DNA of 64,000 nucleotides, from positions 115,408 to 179,407 of the forward strand of contig NZ_JBNATX010000002.1 of NCBI RefSeq assembly GCF_049701115.1, read 5' to 3'. The position numbers were made by a program, and so were the translations under genes. The DNA is from Thermoanaerobacter sp049701115. GTDB lineage: Bacteria > Bacillota > Thermoanaerobacteria > Thermoanaerobacterales > Thermoanaerobacteraceae. Under the pieces are notes generated by a model. That model made no database searches, was not told the origin of the DNA, and saw only the letters and a list, made by a program, of their open reading frames with translations. This document shows positions 56,823 through 63,948 of this stretch, in pieces. The stretch's first letter is position 1, and every line of letters begins with the position of its first letter.

Positions 56823-57389
56823 CTATTTCTGCAATAATTCTTTATACCTAAAACAGCTAACCAGATGGTCATTTACAAGTCCTGCCGCTTGCATATAAGA
56901 GTAAACTATTATAGACCCCATAAATACAAAACCCCTTTTCCTGAGGTCTTCACTTATAACATCCGATAGGTCAGTCCTCGATGGAAGGTCCTCTACCTTC
57001 TCCCAGCTGTTTATTATAGGTTTGTAATTAACAAATCTCCATATATATTCGTCAAAACTTCCGAATTCCCTTTGAATTTCTATAAATTTCCTTGCATTGT
57101 GAATAGAAGCTTCTATCTTTCTTTTATTCCGTATAATGCCATCATTTTTTAAAAGCCTCTGTACATCCTTATCATCGTATTTAGAAACCTTTTCAGGGTC
57201 AAAATCGCTGTAAGCCCTTCTAAAATTCTCTCTTTTCTTAAGTATAGTAAGCCAACTAAGCCCTGCCTGAAAAGATTCCAAAATTAAAAGCTCGAAATGT
57301 TTTCTATCATCATGAATAGGAACACCCCATTCCTCATCATGATACTTTATGTAGATTGGGTCTAAAAGGCACCACGGACATCTTTCCAT
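56823..57389 (-). CDS. tag: DNA-3-methyladenine glycosylase I
   Basis: Tag removes 3-methyladenine from DNA in base excision repair. The 188-residue protein has RCPWC near the start, YHDEEWG, the LESFQAGLSWLTIL helix and the C-terminal VNDHLVSCFRY. The zinc ligands (N-terminal Cys, His in YHDEEWG, C-terminal His and Cys) are all present. The start is the ATG six bases after GAGGGA, overlapping none of glk, which ends 10 bp upstream. It is probably co-transcribed with glk. Confidence 0.96.
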   Translation of the reverse strand: MERCPWCLLDPIYIKYHDEEWGVPIHDDRKHFELLILESFQAGLSWLTILKKRENFRRAYSDFDPEKVSKYDDKDVQRLLKNDGIIRNKRKIEASIHNARKFIEIQREFGSFDEYIWRFVNYKPIINSWEKVEDLPSRTDLSDVISEDLRKRGFVFMGSIIVYSYMQAAGLVNDHLVSCFRYKELLQK

Positions 57390-57399
57390 CTCCATTCCC

Positions 57400-58344
57400 T
57401 CACAGAAGAAGAGCAGCAGCTCCTAATACCCCTATATTATCGCCCAATTCAGCCTTTACTACTTCACAAACCTCTGCATTCGGCTTTAAGGCTTTTTGAG
57501 CTACAGTTTCCATCATTTTATCGTATAACATATCCCATTGAGCAGAAACTCCTCCCCCTATGGCTATCTTACGAGGATTATAGAAAGCCATTATATTAGC
57601 AATTCCTACCCCTAAATAAAATGCCTCTTTTTCTACCAGTTCCCTCGCAAATTCATCCCCCATTTTTGCCGCTTCAAATACGTGCTCTGCCCTCACTTCT
57701 TCTCCTGCTAGTTCTTTTATCTTTGTTTTTATTCCCTTCTCAATCCCTTCCTTTGCAAATCGAGCAAGCGCCGTACCAGAAGCATAAGCCTCAAAACAGC
57801 CATAATTCCCACAATTACACCTTGGTCCATCAAAATTTATGGTATGATGTCCAATCTCCGCAGCATTTGAATTTTCACCACTGTACAATTTCCCTTCAAT
57901 TATTACTCCTCCACCGATGCCGGTACTTACCGTGACATACACAAAGTTATCTATCCCTCTTCCTGACCCGAAAAGATGTTCTCCTATTGCTGCTGCGTTT
58001 GCATCATTTTCCAGTTTTACTTCCACGCCAAGCTTATTAGACAGAATTTCTACTATTGGAACATTGCTCCAGTCAGGCAAATTTGGTGGGCTTATAACAA
58101 TACCTTTTTTTGAATCTAACGGCCCCGGAGAACCTATACCCACTCCTCTTAAATCATTAATGCTAAGTCCTGTCTCTTTCAAAACCTGATATATACTTTC
58201 TTCAATTCTCTCAATAACAAAATCCGGTCCTTTTTCAGCCATTGTTGGAATTTTTATGCTCTTTATTATGTTGCCATTTTCATCAACAATACCTGTACTT
58301 ATCTTTGTGCCTCCCAAATCAACTCCACAGAGAAACTTCTTCAA
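57400..58344 (-). CDS. glk: ROK-family glucokinase
   Basis: This enzyme phosphorylates glucose with ATP. The 314-residue protein has the phosphate motif GVDLGGTKISTGI, the substrate Asp in ENDANAAAIGEH, and STGIGGGVI. It also has the ROK zinc motif HHTINFDGPRCNCGNYGCFE (cited core CNCGNYGCFE). No helix-turn-helix is present, so it is a kinase rather than a repressor. The start is TTG at 58342-58344, eight bases after GGGAGG. tag follows after 10 bp. Confidence 0.92.
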   Translation of the reverse strand: MKKFLCGVDLGGTKISTGIVDENGNIIKSIKIPTMAEKGPDFVIERIEESIYQVLKETGLSINDLRGVGIGSPGPLDSKKGIVISPPNLPDWSNVPIVEILSNKLGVEVKLENDANAAAIGEHLFGSGRGIDNFVYVTVSTGIGGGVIIEGKLYSGENSNAAEIGHHTINFDGPRCNCGNYGCFEAYASGTALARFAKEGIEKGIKTKIKELAGEEVRAEHVFEAAKMGDEFARELVEKEAFYLGVGIANIMAFYNPRKIAIGGGVSAQWDMLYDKMMETVAQKALKPNAEVCEVVKAELGDNIGVLGAAALLL

Positions 58345-58411
58345 CTTTACCACCTCCCTCATTAAAAACCTTTTAAACTAATTATACCATTATTGAAAAT
58401 TTCAATAAACT

Positions 58412-58434
58412 AAAAAGGCCCGTAAAGGGCCCTT
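58412..58434 (-). terminator. Terminator of the sulfur operon
   Basis: On the minus strand, AAGGGCCC-TTTAC-GGGCCTTTTT forms a short GC stem with a T-run just after the gcvH stop. It ends the seven-gene unit that starts at tusA (62598). Confidence 0.75.
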
Positions 58435-58436
58435 CA

Positions 58437-58814
58437 TTACGCTTCCAAAAATTTTTTGTACTCTTCTGCCTTCATAAGCTTTTCAACTTGAGCTTTATCT
58501 TTCAACTTTACAGCAACAAGCCAGCTTCCATAGGGATCGCTATTTACCAAAGAAGGGTCTTCAGCTACAGCATTGTTCACTTCAATTACTTCTCCGTCTA
58601 CAGGTATATAAACGTCAGAAGCCGCTTTTGCAGATTCTATAACTCCAAGCACATCTCCAGCTGTAAACTCTGTTCCAACTTCAGGAAGTTCAATGTACTC
58701 TGCATCCCCTAAAGAGTCCTGGGCATAATCAGTTATGCCAATATAAGCTTTATCCCCTTCTACTTTTACCCATACATGGTCCTTCGAGTAATACAAATCT
58801 TCCAAAACTTTCAT
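58437..58814 (-). CDS. GcvH-like lipoyl carrier protein in sulfur operon
   Basis: The 125-residue protein has the lipoyl-domain fold of glycine-cleavage H protein, with the lipoylated Lys63 in ESAKAASDVY, VTDYAQ-like ITDYAQDSLGD and the C-terminal PSLVNSDPYGSWL. Nothing else from the glycine cleavage system (gcvT, gcvP) is near. It is the last gene of an operon with tusA, a thiosulfate-type transporter, dsrEFH and lpd. GcvH-like lipoate-binding proteins (LbpA) act as sulfur carriers in the sHdr pathway, always with tusA/dsrE, so a sulfur role is plausible here. It could still be an ordinary H protein that has been relocated. Confidence 0.85.
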   Translation of the reverse strand: MKVLEDLYYSKDHVWVKVEGDKAYIGITDYAQDSLGDAEYIELPEVGTEFTAGDVLGVIESAKAASDVYIPVDGEVIEVNNAVAEDPSLVNSDPYGSWLVAVKLKDKAQVEKLMKAEEYKKFLEA

Positions 58815-58832
58815 TTTTGTCCCTCCCGTAAT

Positions 58833-60218
58833 TTAAATTTTGTGGATTGCCTCCTTGAAAATATCTTTAAAAGCCTCCATAATAGTTTCGCTCTTTGTAG
58901 GATGGGCATAGACAACATCTTTCAATTCTTCCGCTTTTGCTCCGCTCTGACAGGCCGTTGAAATTATGTGCACAAGCTCTGATGCGCCACTACCTACTAC
59001 CCATGCCCCAACTACTTCTCCATCTTCAGTTGAAATTATCTTGGCAAATCCTTCTGTCTCACCATAAGTTTTGGCTCTCCCGTTATTTTTAAAATCAAAT
59101 CTTCCTACTTTAATTTCTCCAAATTTTTCTTTGGCTTCCTCTTCTGTATACCCGAAATATCCAATTTCTGGTTCTGTAAAAACAGCTGCAGGTATCTTGT
59201 AGTAATCCAAAGTTCTCGACTTTCCAAAAATATTGTCAACTGCCACTTCTCCCTGTGAAGAAGCTACATGGGCCAGCATCATTTTACCTGTCACATCTCC
59301 TACAGCCCAAACACCCTCTATGTTTGTCCTCATGTGCTCATCGACTTTAATCGCTTTCTTATCAAATTCAAGCAAATCTACAATTGGCCCTATACTTGTA
59401 TTTAACTTCCTTCCAATAGAAATAAACACTTTATCAACAGATATCTTCTTAATATCATCACCGCTTCTAATCGTAACTACAGAGTTTTCTCCCTCCTCTT
59501 CTACTTTTTCCACAGTAGAAGAAGTATAAATCTTAATGCCTCTCTTCTGAGCAGCAAATTTAACAGCAGAACTTACTTTTTTATCAAGGGAAGGGAGGAT
59601 ATTAGGCATCATTTCAACCACATACACTTCTACTCCAAATTGGTTCATTATAAAAGCAAATTCCATCCCTATTACTCCGCCACCTATAATGCATAAACTC
59701 TTGGGTAAAGACGTTATCTCCAAAATTGTATCGCTATTTAGAACATTTTTCGAATCAATGCCTTCAATTGGAAGTTCTGCAGGAGATGAACCAGTAGCAA
59801 TTACAATGTTTTTCGCTTTGATTTTTTCTCCCTCAAAAATTACATTCTTCTCTTTGTCTACCTTCGCTTCTTTATTGAAGACCTCTATTTTATTGGCTTT
59901 AAGCAAAGCCTTAATGCCTTCAACAAGTTCCCCTACAATGGTATCCTTTCTCTTCACTACTTGCGCATAATCAAAATAATTTATTTGAATATCAAACCCA
60001 AACTCTTTTGCCTTTTTTAAAATTCCATAGACCTCAGCAGCTCTTGCATAAGCCTTTGTAGGTATACAACCTCTATTAAGACATGTGCCCCCTAATTTAT
60101 CCTTTTCAAATAGAGCTACTTTTGCCCCTTTTTTAGCAGCTTTGATAGCCGCCACATACCCTCCAGGCCCTCCGCCTATGACAGCCAAGTCATATTCTCT
60201 GGTATGAAGGTTTTCCAT
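58833..60218 (-). CDS. lpdA: Dihydrolipoamide dehydrogenase
   Basis: This FAD enzyme reoxidises dihydrolipoyl groups with NAD+. The 461-residue protein has the N-terminal FAD site VIGGGPGGYVAA, the redox-active disulfide GGTCLNRGCIPTK (Cys46, Cys51), the NAD site IIGGGVIGMEFA, and the C-terminal His-Glu pair in AHPTKSETIMEAFKD. Everything needed for activity is there. It is not linked to pyruvate, 2-oxoglutarate or glycine complexes; its only lipoyl partner here is the GcvH-like protein 18 bp downstream. It would tie the operon to NADH, which suits the Rex-like operator at its start. Confidence 0.93.
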   Translation of the reverse strand: MENLHTREYDLAVIGGGPGGYVAAIKAAKKGAKVALFEKDKLGGTCLNRGCIPTKAYARAAEVYGILKKAKEFGFDIQINYFDYAQVVKRKDTIVGELVEGIKALLKANKIEVFNKEAKVDKEKNVIFEGEKIKAKNIVIATGSSPAELPIEGIDSKNVLNSDTILEITSLPKSLCIIGGGVIGMEFAFIMNQFGVEVYVVEMMPNILPSLDKKVSSAVKFAAQKRGIKIYTSSTVEKVEEEGENSVVTIRSGDDIKKISVDKVFISIGRKLNTSIGPIVDLLEFDKKAIKVDEHMRTNIEGVWAVGDVTGKMMLAHVASSQGEVAVDNIFGKSRTLDYYKIPAAVFTEPEIGYFGYTEEEAKEKFGEIKVGRFDFKNNGRAKTYGETEGFAKIISTEDGEVVGAWVVGSGASELVHIISTACQSGAKAEELKDVVYAHPTKSETIMEAFKDIFKEAIHKI

Positions 60219-60248
60219 TTACTCTACCTCCAATATAAATTTTGTAAA

Positions 60249-60527
60249 TTAAGAAATCACTTTTTCCTCCTGCTCGATAAGTTCTACCCATCCATCATAA
60301 TCCACCAAAGTCACTTCGCTATCCTTTTCATCAAATCCCCTTGCAATAAAATCTTCTTTTAGAGCAAAAAGTTCAACTCCCTCTTTCACAAGACTCTTCA
60401 CATTTTTACAAGCAGCAAAAATTACGCCGTCCTGCACAAATAAAACTTTATCCTGAGGCAGAGCAAGGTTTAATAAAAATTCGGAAATTTTTTCAGAAGG
60501 ACTTTTCTTTACTATTATCAAGGCCAT
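60249..60527 (-). CDS. DsrH/TusB-family sulfur relay protein
   Basis: The 92-residue protein has the DsrH pattern DKVLFVQDGVIFAA and the end VTLVDYDGWVELIE. The Cys near position 20 that is active in Allochromatium DsrH is not present; a Cys occurs instead just after the VIFAA stretch (Cys40). It is 11 bp after the DsrF-like gene and forms with DsrE and DsrF the likely E2F2H2-type complex that passes persulfide sulfur. The ATG follows AGGAGGTGAAAGT. Confidence 0.82.
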   Translation of the reverse strand: MALIIVKKSPSEKISEFLLNLALPQDKVLFVQDGVIFAACKNVKSLVKEGVELFALKEDFIARGFDEKDSEVTLVDYDGWVELIEQEEKVIS

Positions 60528-60538
60528 ACTTTCACCTC

Positions 60539-60898
60539 CTAGAAAATCACTACTTTATCAAAAGAATGGACAAATTCCGGCAGCTCATCTTTTGACACAA
60601 TTTTTAAATTCCACTGAGGAGCAATTTCATCTTCTTTTATATTGAACTTATCTAAATCTTCCTTTACCGCATAAACAGGCGTTTGATACTTCTCAATATA
60701 CTTAAAAGTCATCGCCAAAGGCAGACACCCAATCAGCTCTGGCTTACAGGAAGACCTAACAGCCAAAACAGCCTCCTCAACAAAGAGCACCGCAGGTTCA
60801 AGGTCTTCTCCGTACATTCCAAACGCGCTTCTGAAAGCCTCATTTATCCAGATACTTCCCACAGGAGAAGTATACACTGCAAATAAAACTTTTTTCAC
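60539..60898 (-). CDS. DsrF/TusC-family sulfur relay protein
   Basis: The 119-residue protein belongs to the DsrE-fold superfamily. The N-terminal KKVLFAVYTSPVGSIWINEA and the KPELIGCLPLAMTFKYIEKY region resemble TusC/DsrF. The start is GTG at 60896-60898, eight bases after AGGAGG; a GTG three codons earlier overlaps that site. It lies between dsrE (12 bp) and dsrH (11 bp). It is probably structural in the complex, with DsrE carrying the main active cysteine. Confidence 0.82.
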   Translation of the reverse strand: MKKVLFAVYTSPVGSIWINEAFRSAFGMYGEDLEPAVLFVEEAVLAVRSSCKPELIGCLPLAMTFKYIEKYQTPVYAVKEDLDKFNIKEDEIAPQWNLKIVSKDELPEFVHSFDKVVIF

Positions 60899-60910
60899 TT
60901 TATTCACCTC

Positions 60911-61264
60911 CTAAGGTAGTAAGTTTATATATCTGTCGGAATTGTATATAAGCGCTGCCATCTCTGGCACTCCAGAAAAATCTGAGCCTTCAATTTTCAT
61001 ATCCTCGCCAATCCCTCTGTACTGAGCACAAAGGCCACAAATGTGAACTTCCACAGCTTTTTCAGAAAGCTCACGAAGTTTTGAAGGAATATTTCTATCA
61101 ACCTTCATAGGTTTAACAAGTTTATTTGCGGCAAGTACAGAATCAGCAAATAAAAATATTGAAACCTTGTGCCCCCTCTTCAAAAGAGCTTCTGCGAGAT
61201 GGATTGCAGTATCCATATCCTCATTTGTATAAGGGGGTACATTTACCTGTATTGTTACATGCAT
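60911..61264 (-). CDS. DsrE/TusD-family sulfurtransferase
   Basis: The 117-residue protein has the DsrE fold with the active cysteine region VEVHICGLCAQYRGIG (Cys76 and Cys79). DsrE takes sulfur from TusA-type carriers in related systems. The start is the ATG at 61262-61264 after AGAGGAGGGATAATAATT; the frame extends upstream without a better start. It lies 54 bp after the transporter gene. The dsrE-dsrF-dsrH order is the same as in sulfur oxidisers, but there are no dsrAB sulfite reductase genes here. Confidence 0.86.
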   Translation of the reverse strand: MHVTIQVNVPPYTNEDMDTAIHLAEALLKRGHKVSIFLFADSVLAANKLVKPMKVDRNIPSKLRELSEKAVEVHICGLCAQYRGIGEDMKIEGSDFSGVPEMAALIYNSDRYINLLP

Positions 61265-61318
61265 AATTATTATCCCTCCTCTTAAAATTTTGTGGGAAGG
61301 GCAAAGCCGCCCTCCCAC

Positions 61319-62335
61319 TTATTTTCTCTCAAAAAGGTACCAAACCATAAACCAGTTTCCCAATACTGCAAAGATTGTAAACACTATTGAACTTATGGCT
61401 AAATGGGGAAGTCCAGAAAGAATATGCCCTATATTACATCCCCCTGCACTCCCTGCACCAAATCCCATTAAAATGCCGCCTACTGCTACCTGGACAAAAG
61501 TCTTAGGGTCTTTTGGAACTCTCAATCTGAATTCTTTCGCAAAAAGTGCCGCCAGATATGCTCCTACTATAATACCAACTATCTCCATGCCCATCCAGTT
61601 GTACGGAATAGGCTTAGTGAGGTCTAAATTTGCAGTAGTGGTTCTGAAAAGATTCACCCAGCCTCCTGTTATTCCAAGGGGATAAGTCTTTTGAGAAAGA
61701 TATGCTATAACTCCTACGAGTCCTAATGCAATACCGCCTGTTATCCAGTTAAGCCCTGAAACTTTTCTTTCAGTAGTCTTCCAAAATACCAGCACTATGA
61801 GAAGCAACAATGTAAAAAGAATTGCTACAATCCACGGATTAATATTTAAAAGATTTGCCAGAGTTAAATTGACAGCTCCATCTTTTGCAGCGTAAAACCC
61901 TCCAGGGTTATTAGTAGTAGTTATGGGTTTCCCCATCCAACTATTTACAAACGATAGAGGCCCTCCTCTTACGGCAGAAGCAGTGACACCAAAAAATACT
62001 GCGGCTACAAAAGCTGTTATATAACCTTCACCTATCCTGTAAGTAATACCACTGGCACATCCTCCTGCTAAAACCATTCCCATTCCGAACAAAAGTCCTC
62101 CAATTATTTGAGCAAGAGGCACAAAAGCTATTGGATTCAATTTAATCCAGCCTAATTGAGCAGCTAATTGAAACCCTACTGTCTCTACCAGTATTGCAAG
62201 TAAGGCCAATTTTGCAAGATAATTATCCTTTGTCATCTTCACATCTCTTATAGCAGAGTTAAAGCAAATTCTACCTCTTTGTAAAACTATTCCAAAAAGT
62301 ATTCCTACTAAAAGTCCCTGTATCCTCGGATCCAT
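61319..62335 (-). CDS. YeeE/TsuA-family thiosulfate uptake transporter
   Basis: This 338-residue membrane protein has about nine or more hydrophobic helices and belongs to the YeeE/YedE family. The three cysteines that matter for thiosulfate passage in the characterised member are present: Cys24 in GRICFNSA, Cys93 in AGGCASG and Cys300 in SAGGCNIGH. The ATG follows AGGGGGAG. tusA lies 20 bp upstream; the pairing with a TusA-like protein is the known tsuA-tsuB (yeeE-yeeD) arrangement. It probably imports thiosulfate or a related sulfur anion for the relay encoded downstream. Confidence 0.9.
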   Translation of the reverse strand: MDPRIQGLLVGILFGIVLQRGRICFNSAIRDVKMTKDNYLAKLALLAILVETVGFQLAAQLGWIKLNPIAFVPLAQIIGGLLFGMGMVLAGGCASGITYRIGEGYITAFVAAVFFGVTASAVRGGPLSFVNSWMGKPITTTNNPGGFYAAKDGAVNLTLANLLNINPWIVAILFTLLLLIVLVFWKTTERKVSGLNWITGGIALGLVGVIAYLSQKTYPLGITGGWVNLFRTTTANLDLTKPIPYNWMGMEIVGIIVGAYLAALFAKEFRLRVPKDPKTFVQVAVGGILMGFGAGSAGGCNIGHILSGLPHLAISSIVFTIFAVLGNWFMVWYLFERK

Positions 62336-62355
62336 AAAATCTCCCCCTTGACTCA

Positions 62356-62598
62356 TCAAAGCTTTTTAATGAGAATTCGCCACTCGCTTGGCCCTATTTC
62401 CTCGATAGATATTACCTCTCCCCCTACTTCCTTTACTCCTGCTGGAATCCTTTCTTTAGAAAGAGCGTAATCAACAAGTACTTCCAGTATTTCTCCTGAT
62501 TTCATCTCTTTGAGTTTTCTTCTGGTGTCCACATCTGGAACAGGGCACACCTCTCCTCTTTCGTCTAAAGTGTAGGTAGGCTTTACTTCATTACTCAT
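62356..62598 (-). CDS. TusA-family sulfur carrier (TsuB-like), first gene of operon
   Basis: The 80-residue protein has the TusA signature ERGEVCPVPDVDTRRKLKEM with the persulfide-forming Cys18 in the CPxP motif. It is the first gene of the seven-gene sulfur operon and directly precedes the YeeE/TsuA transporter, so it likely receives sulfur from imported thiosulfate and passes it to DsrE. The ATG follows GAGGAGGAATGTAAA. A Rex-like operator lies just upstream and a divergent LysR gene shares the 179-bp intergenic region. Confidence 0.92.
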   Translation of the reverse strand: MSNEVKPTYTLDERGEVCPVPDVDTRRKLKEMKSGEILEVLVDYALSKERIPAGVKEVGGEVISIEEIGPSEWRILIKKL

Positions 62599-62616
62599 TT
62601 TACATTCCTCCTCAAT

Positions 62617-62634
62617 TTGTTATTGTTTTAACAT
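62617..62634. promoter_or_regulatory. Rex-like operator at the sulfur operon promoter
   Basis: TTGTTATTGTTTTAACAT differs from a perfect TTGTTA-N6-TAACAA palindrome only at the last base. On the minus strand it begins within a possible -10 (TAGAAT, 62633-62638) and ends just before the ribosome binding site of tusA, a good position for a repressor. No convincing -35 is seen, which fits an activator-dependent promoter under the divergent LysR protein. Confidence 0.5.
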
Positions 62635-62698
62635 TCTACTTTCATTTTACTATAAATTTTCCCCCATTTATCATTTGAAATTCTTATGCAATATTAGT

Positions 62699-62727
62699 TT
62701 TACTTATAACAAACTTTGTAGTATAAT
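62699..62727 (+). promoter_or_regulatory. Promoter of lysR-tusA unit
   Basis: TTTACT (62699-62704) and a perfect TATAAT (62722-62727) are separated by 17 bp, about 50 bp before the ATG. Confidence 0.6.
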
Positions 62728-62777
62728 AAAATTAAACGTTATGATGCGATAGTTTTTTAACAAAGTGAGGGGATTTC

Positions 62778-63671
62778 ATGAATATCGAAAGCCTAAGAGC
62801 ATTTTACAAGACTGTATATTATAAAAGTATTTCTTCTGCAGCAAAAGAGCTATACCTCTCTCAACCTGCAATAAGTCAGCAGATAAAAGCATTAGAAAAA
62901 GACTTGAAAACAACTCTTTTAAAGCGTACTAATAGAGGAGTTTTTCCTACACCAGCTGGAGAATTAGTCTATCAATATGCAGAAAGGATATTGAATTTAT
63001 ATGATAACATGGTAAAAGATTTGGAATGCGCTGAGAATGATTGCATAAACAGATTAACAATTTCTGCCTGCCCTACTATTGGGCAATATGCCCTTCCTTG
63101 TACACTGCACGAATTCAAACGAAGGTATAATAACATCACAGTGCATGTAGAGCACAATTTTACACCTGAAGTGATATACAACGTAAAAGAAGGAGGAATA
63201 GACATAGGCTTTATAGAAGGTTGTTATGTAGATGAAAACATTGCCTGTATTTCCTTAGGAGATTTTAAAATGCATTTTGTTGCTGGCGGTCACTGGGAAG
63301 AAAAAAGTTTGTCAAAAAACAATTTATTGCGTTATAATTTTTTTATAATACACAGAAAATGTGCTTTGCGCAAAATAATTGAGGAGACTTTACTTTCTCA
63401 TGATATAGATATAAAAAAGCTAAAGATCGAGATGGAATCTCCATCTATAGAATCCATAAAATCGTCTGTAGCTGCAGGACATGGTCTTTCTATTTTGCCT
63501 TACATAGCCATAAAAAAGGAATTATATACTAAAACCTTGTCCATAGTTGAAGTAGAAGGCATAGAATTTAACTACAGTTATTCTTTAATATATAACAAAA
63601 AAATTTACAAAAAGTCCAAAATGGAGTTTGTGAATTTTATAAAGAATAATGGAAAGGAATTTTTATGTTAA
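62778..63671 (+). CDS. LysR-family regulator of the sulfur locus
   Basis: The 297-residue protein has the LysR helix-turn-helix at residues about 1-60 (SLRAFYKTVYYKSISSAAKE, then SQPAISQQIKALEKDLK) and a substrate-binding effector domain of the CysB/CysL type from about residue 90. The ATG follows GTGAGGGG. It is divergent from the tusA operon and followed 11 bp later by a second tusA, the classic layout of a LysR regulator and its target. The effector could be a sulfur compound, which is inference. Confidence 0.92.
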   Translation: MNIESLRAFYKTVYYKSISSAAKELYLSQPAISQQIKALEKDLKTTLLKRTNRGVFPTPAGELVYQYAERILNLYDNMVKDLECAENDCINRLTISACPTIGQYALPCTLHEFKRRYNNITVHVEHNFTPEVIYNVKEGGIDIGFIEGCYVDENIACISLGDFKMHFVAGGHWEEKSLSKNNLLRYNFFIIHRKCALRKIIEETLLSHDIDIKKLKIEMESPSIESIKSSVAAGHGLSILPYIAIKKELYTKTLSIVEVEGIEFNYSYSLIYNKKIYKKSKMEFVNFIKNNGKEFLC

Positions 63672-63682
63672 GGAGGTCAAAA

Positions 63683-63901
63683 ATGGTTTATGAAATCATG
63701 TGTATGGGTGAAATATGTCCTCTTCCCCTTTTAAAGGCTAAAAAGAAATTCGAAGAAATGAAGGAAGGAGATATTTTGAAAGTAGTTGTAGACCATAGGT
63801 GTACATTAGACAATTTAGAAAGTTACTTTTCTAAGTTAAACTGTTCTATAGAAGTAAAAGAAGTTCTAAGAGGTGTATGGGAAATCTACATAAAAAAATA
63901 A
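63683..63901 (+). CDS. Second TusA-family sulfur carrier
   Basis: The 72-residue protein has GEICPLPLLKAKKKFEEM with the CPxP Cys12 and a second Cys at residue 7. It is clearly a paralogue of the tusA in the divergent operon but differs in sequence, so the two may serve different donors or acceptors. The ATG at 63683 follows AAGGAGGTC, 11 bp after lysR, so the two are probably co-transcribed. Confidence 0.9.
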   Translation: MVYEIMCMGEICPLPLLKAKKKFEEMKEGDILKVVVDHRCTLDNLESYFSKLNCSIEVKEVLRGVWEIYIKK

Positions 63902-63902
63902 A

Positions 63903-63919
63903 ACTCCCTTCTAGGGAGT
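63903..63919. terminator. Bidirectional terminator between tusA2 and rRNA operon
   Basis: ACTCCC-TTCTA-GGGAGT is a 6-bp stem. On the minus strand it is followed by TTATTTTTTT, so it is a good terminator for the 5S rRNA end of the rRNA operon; on the plus strand it lies just after the second tusA. Confidence 0.75.
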
Positions 63920-63948
63920 CTATTAAAGGGGGCTTTTTAAAATTTTTC

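Noticed and set aside
62752..62765. TTTTTTAACAAA near the lysR start as another Rex site
   Set aside because: Only one half-site matches; the other arm has several mismatches.
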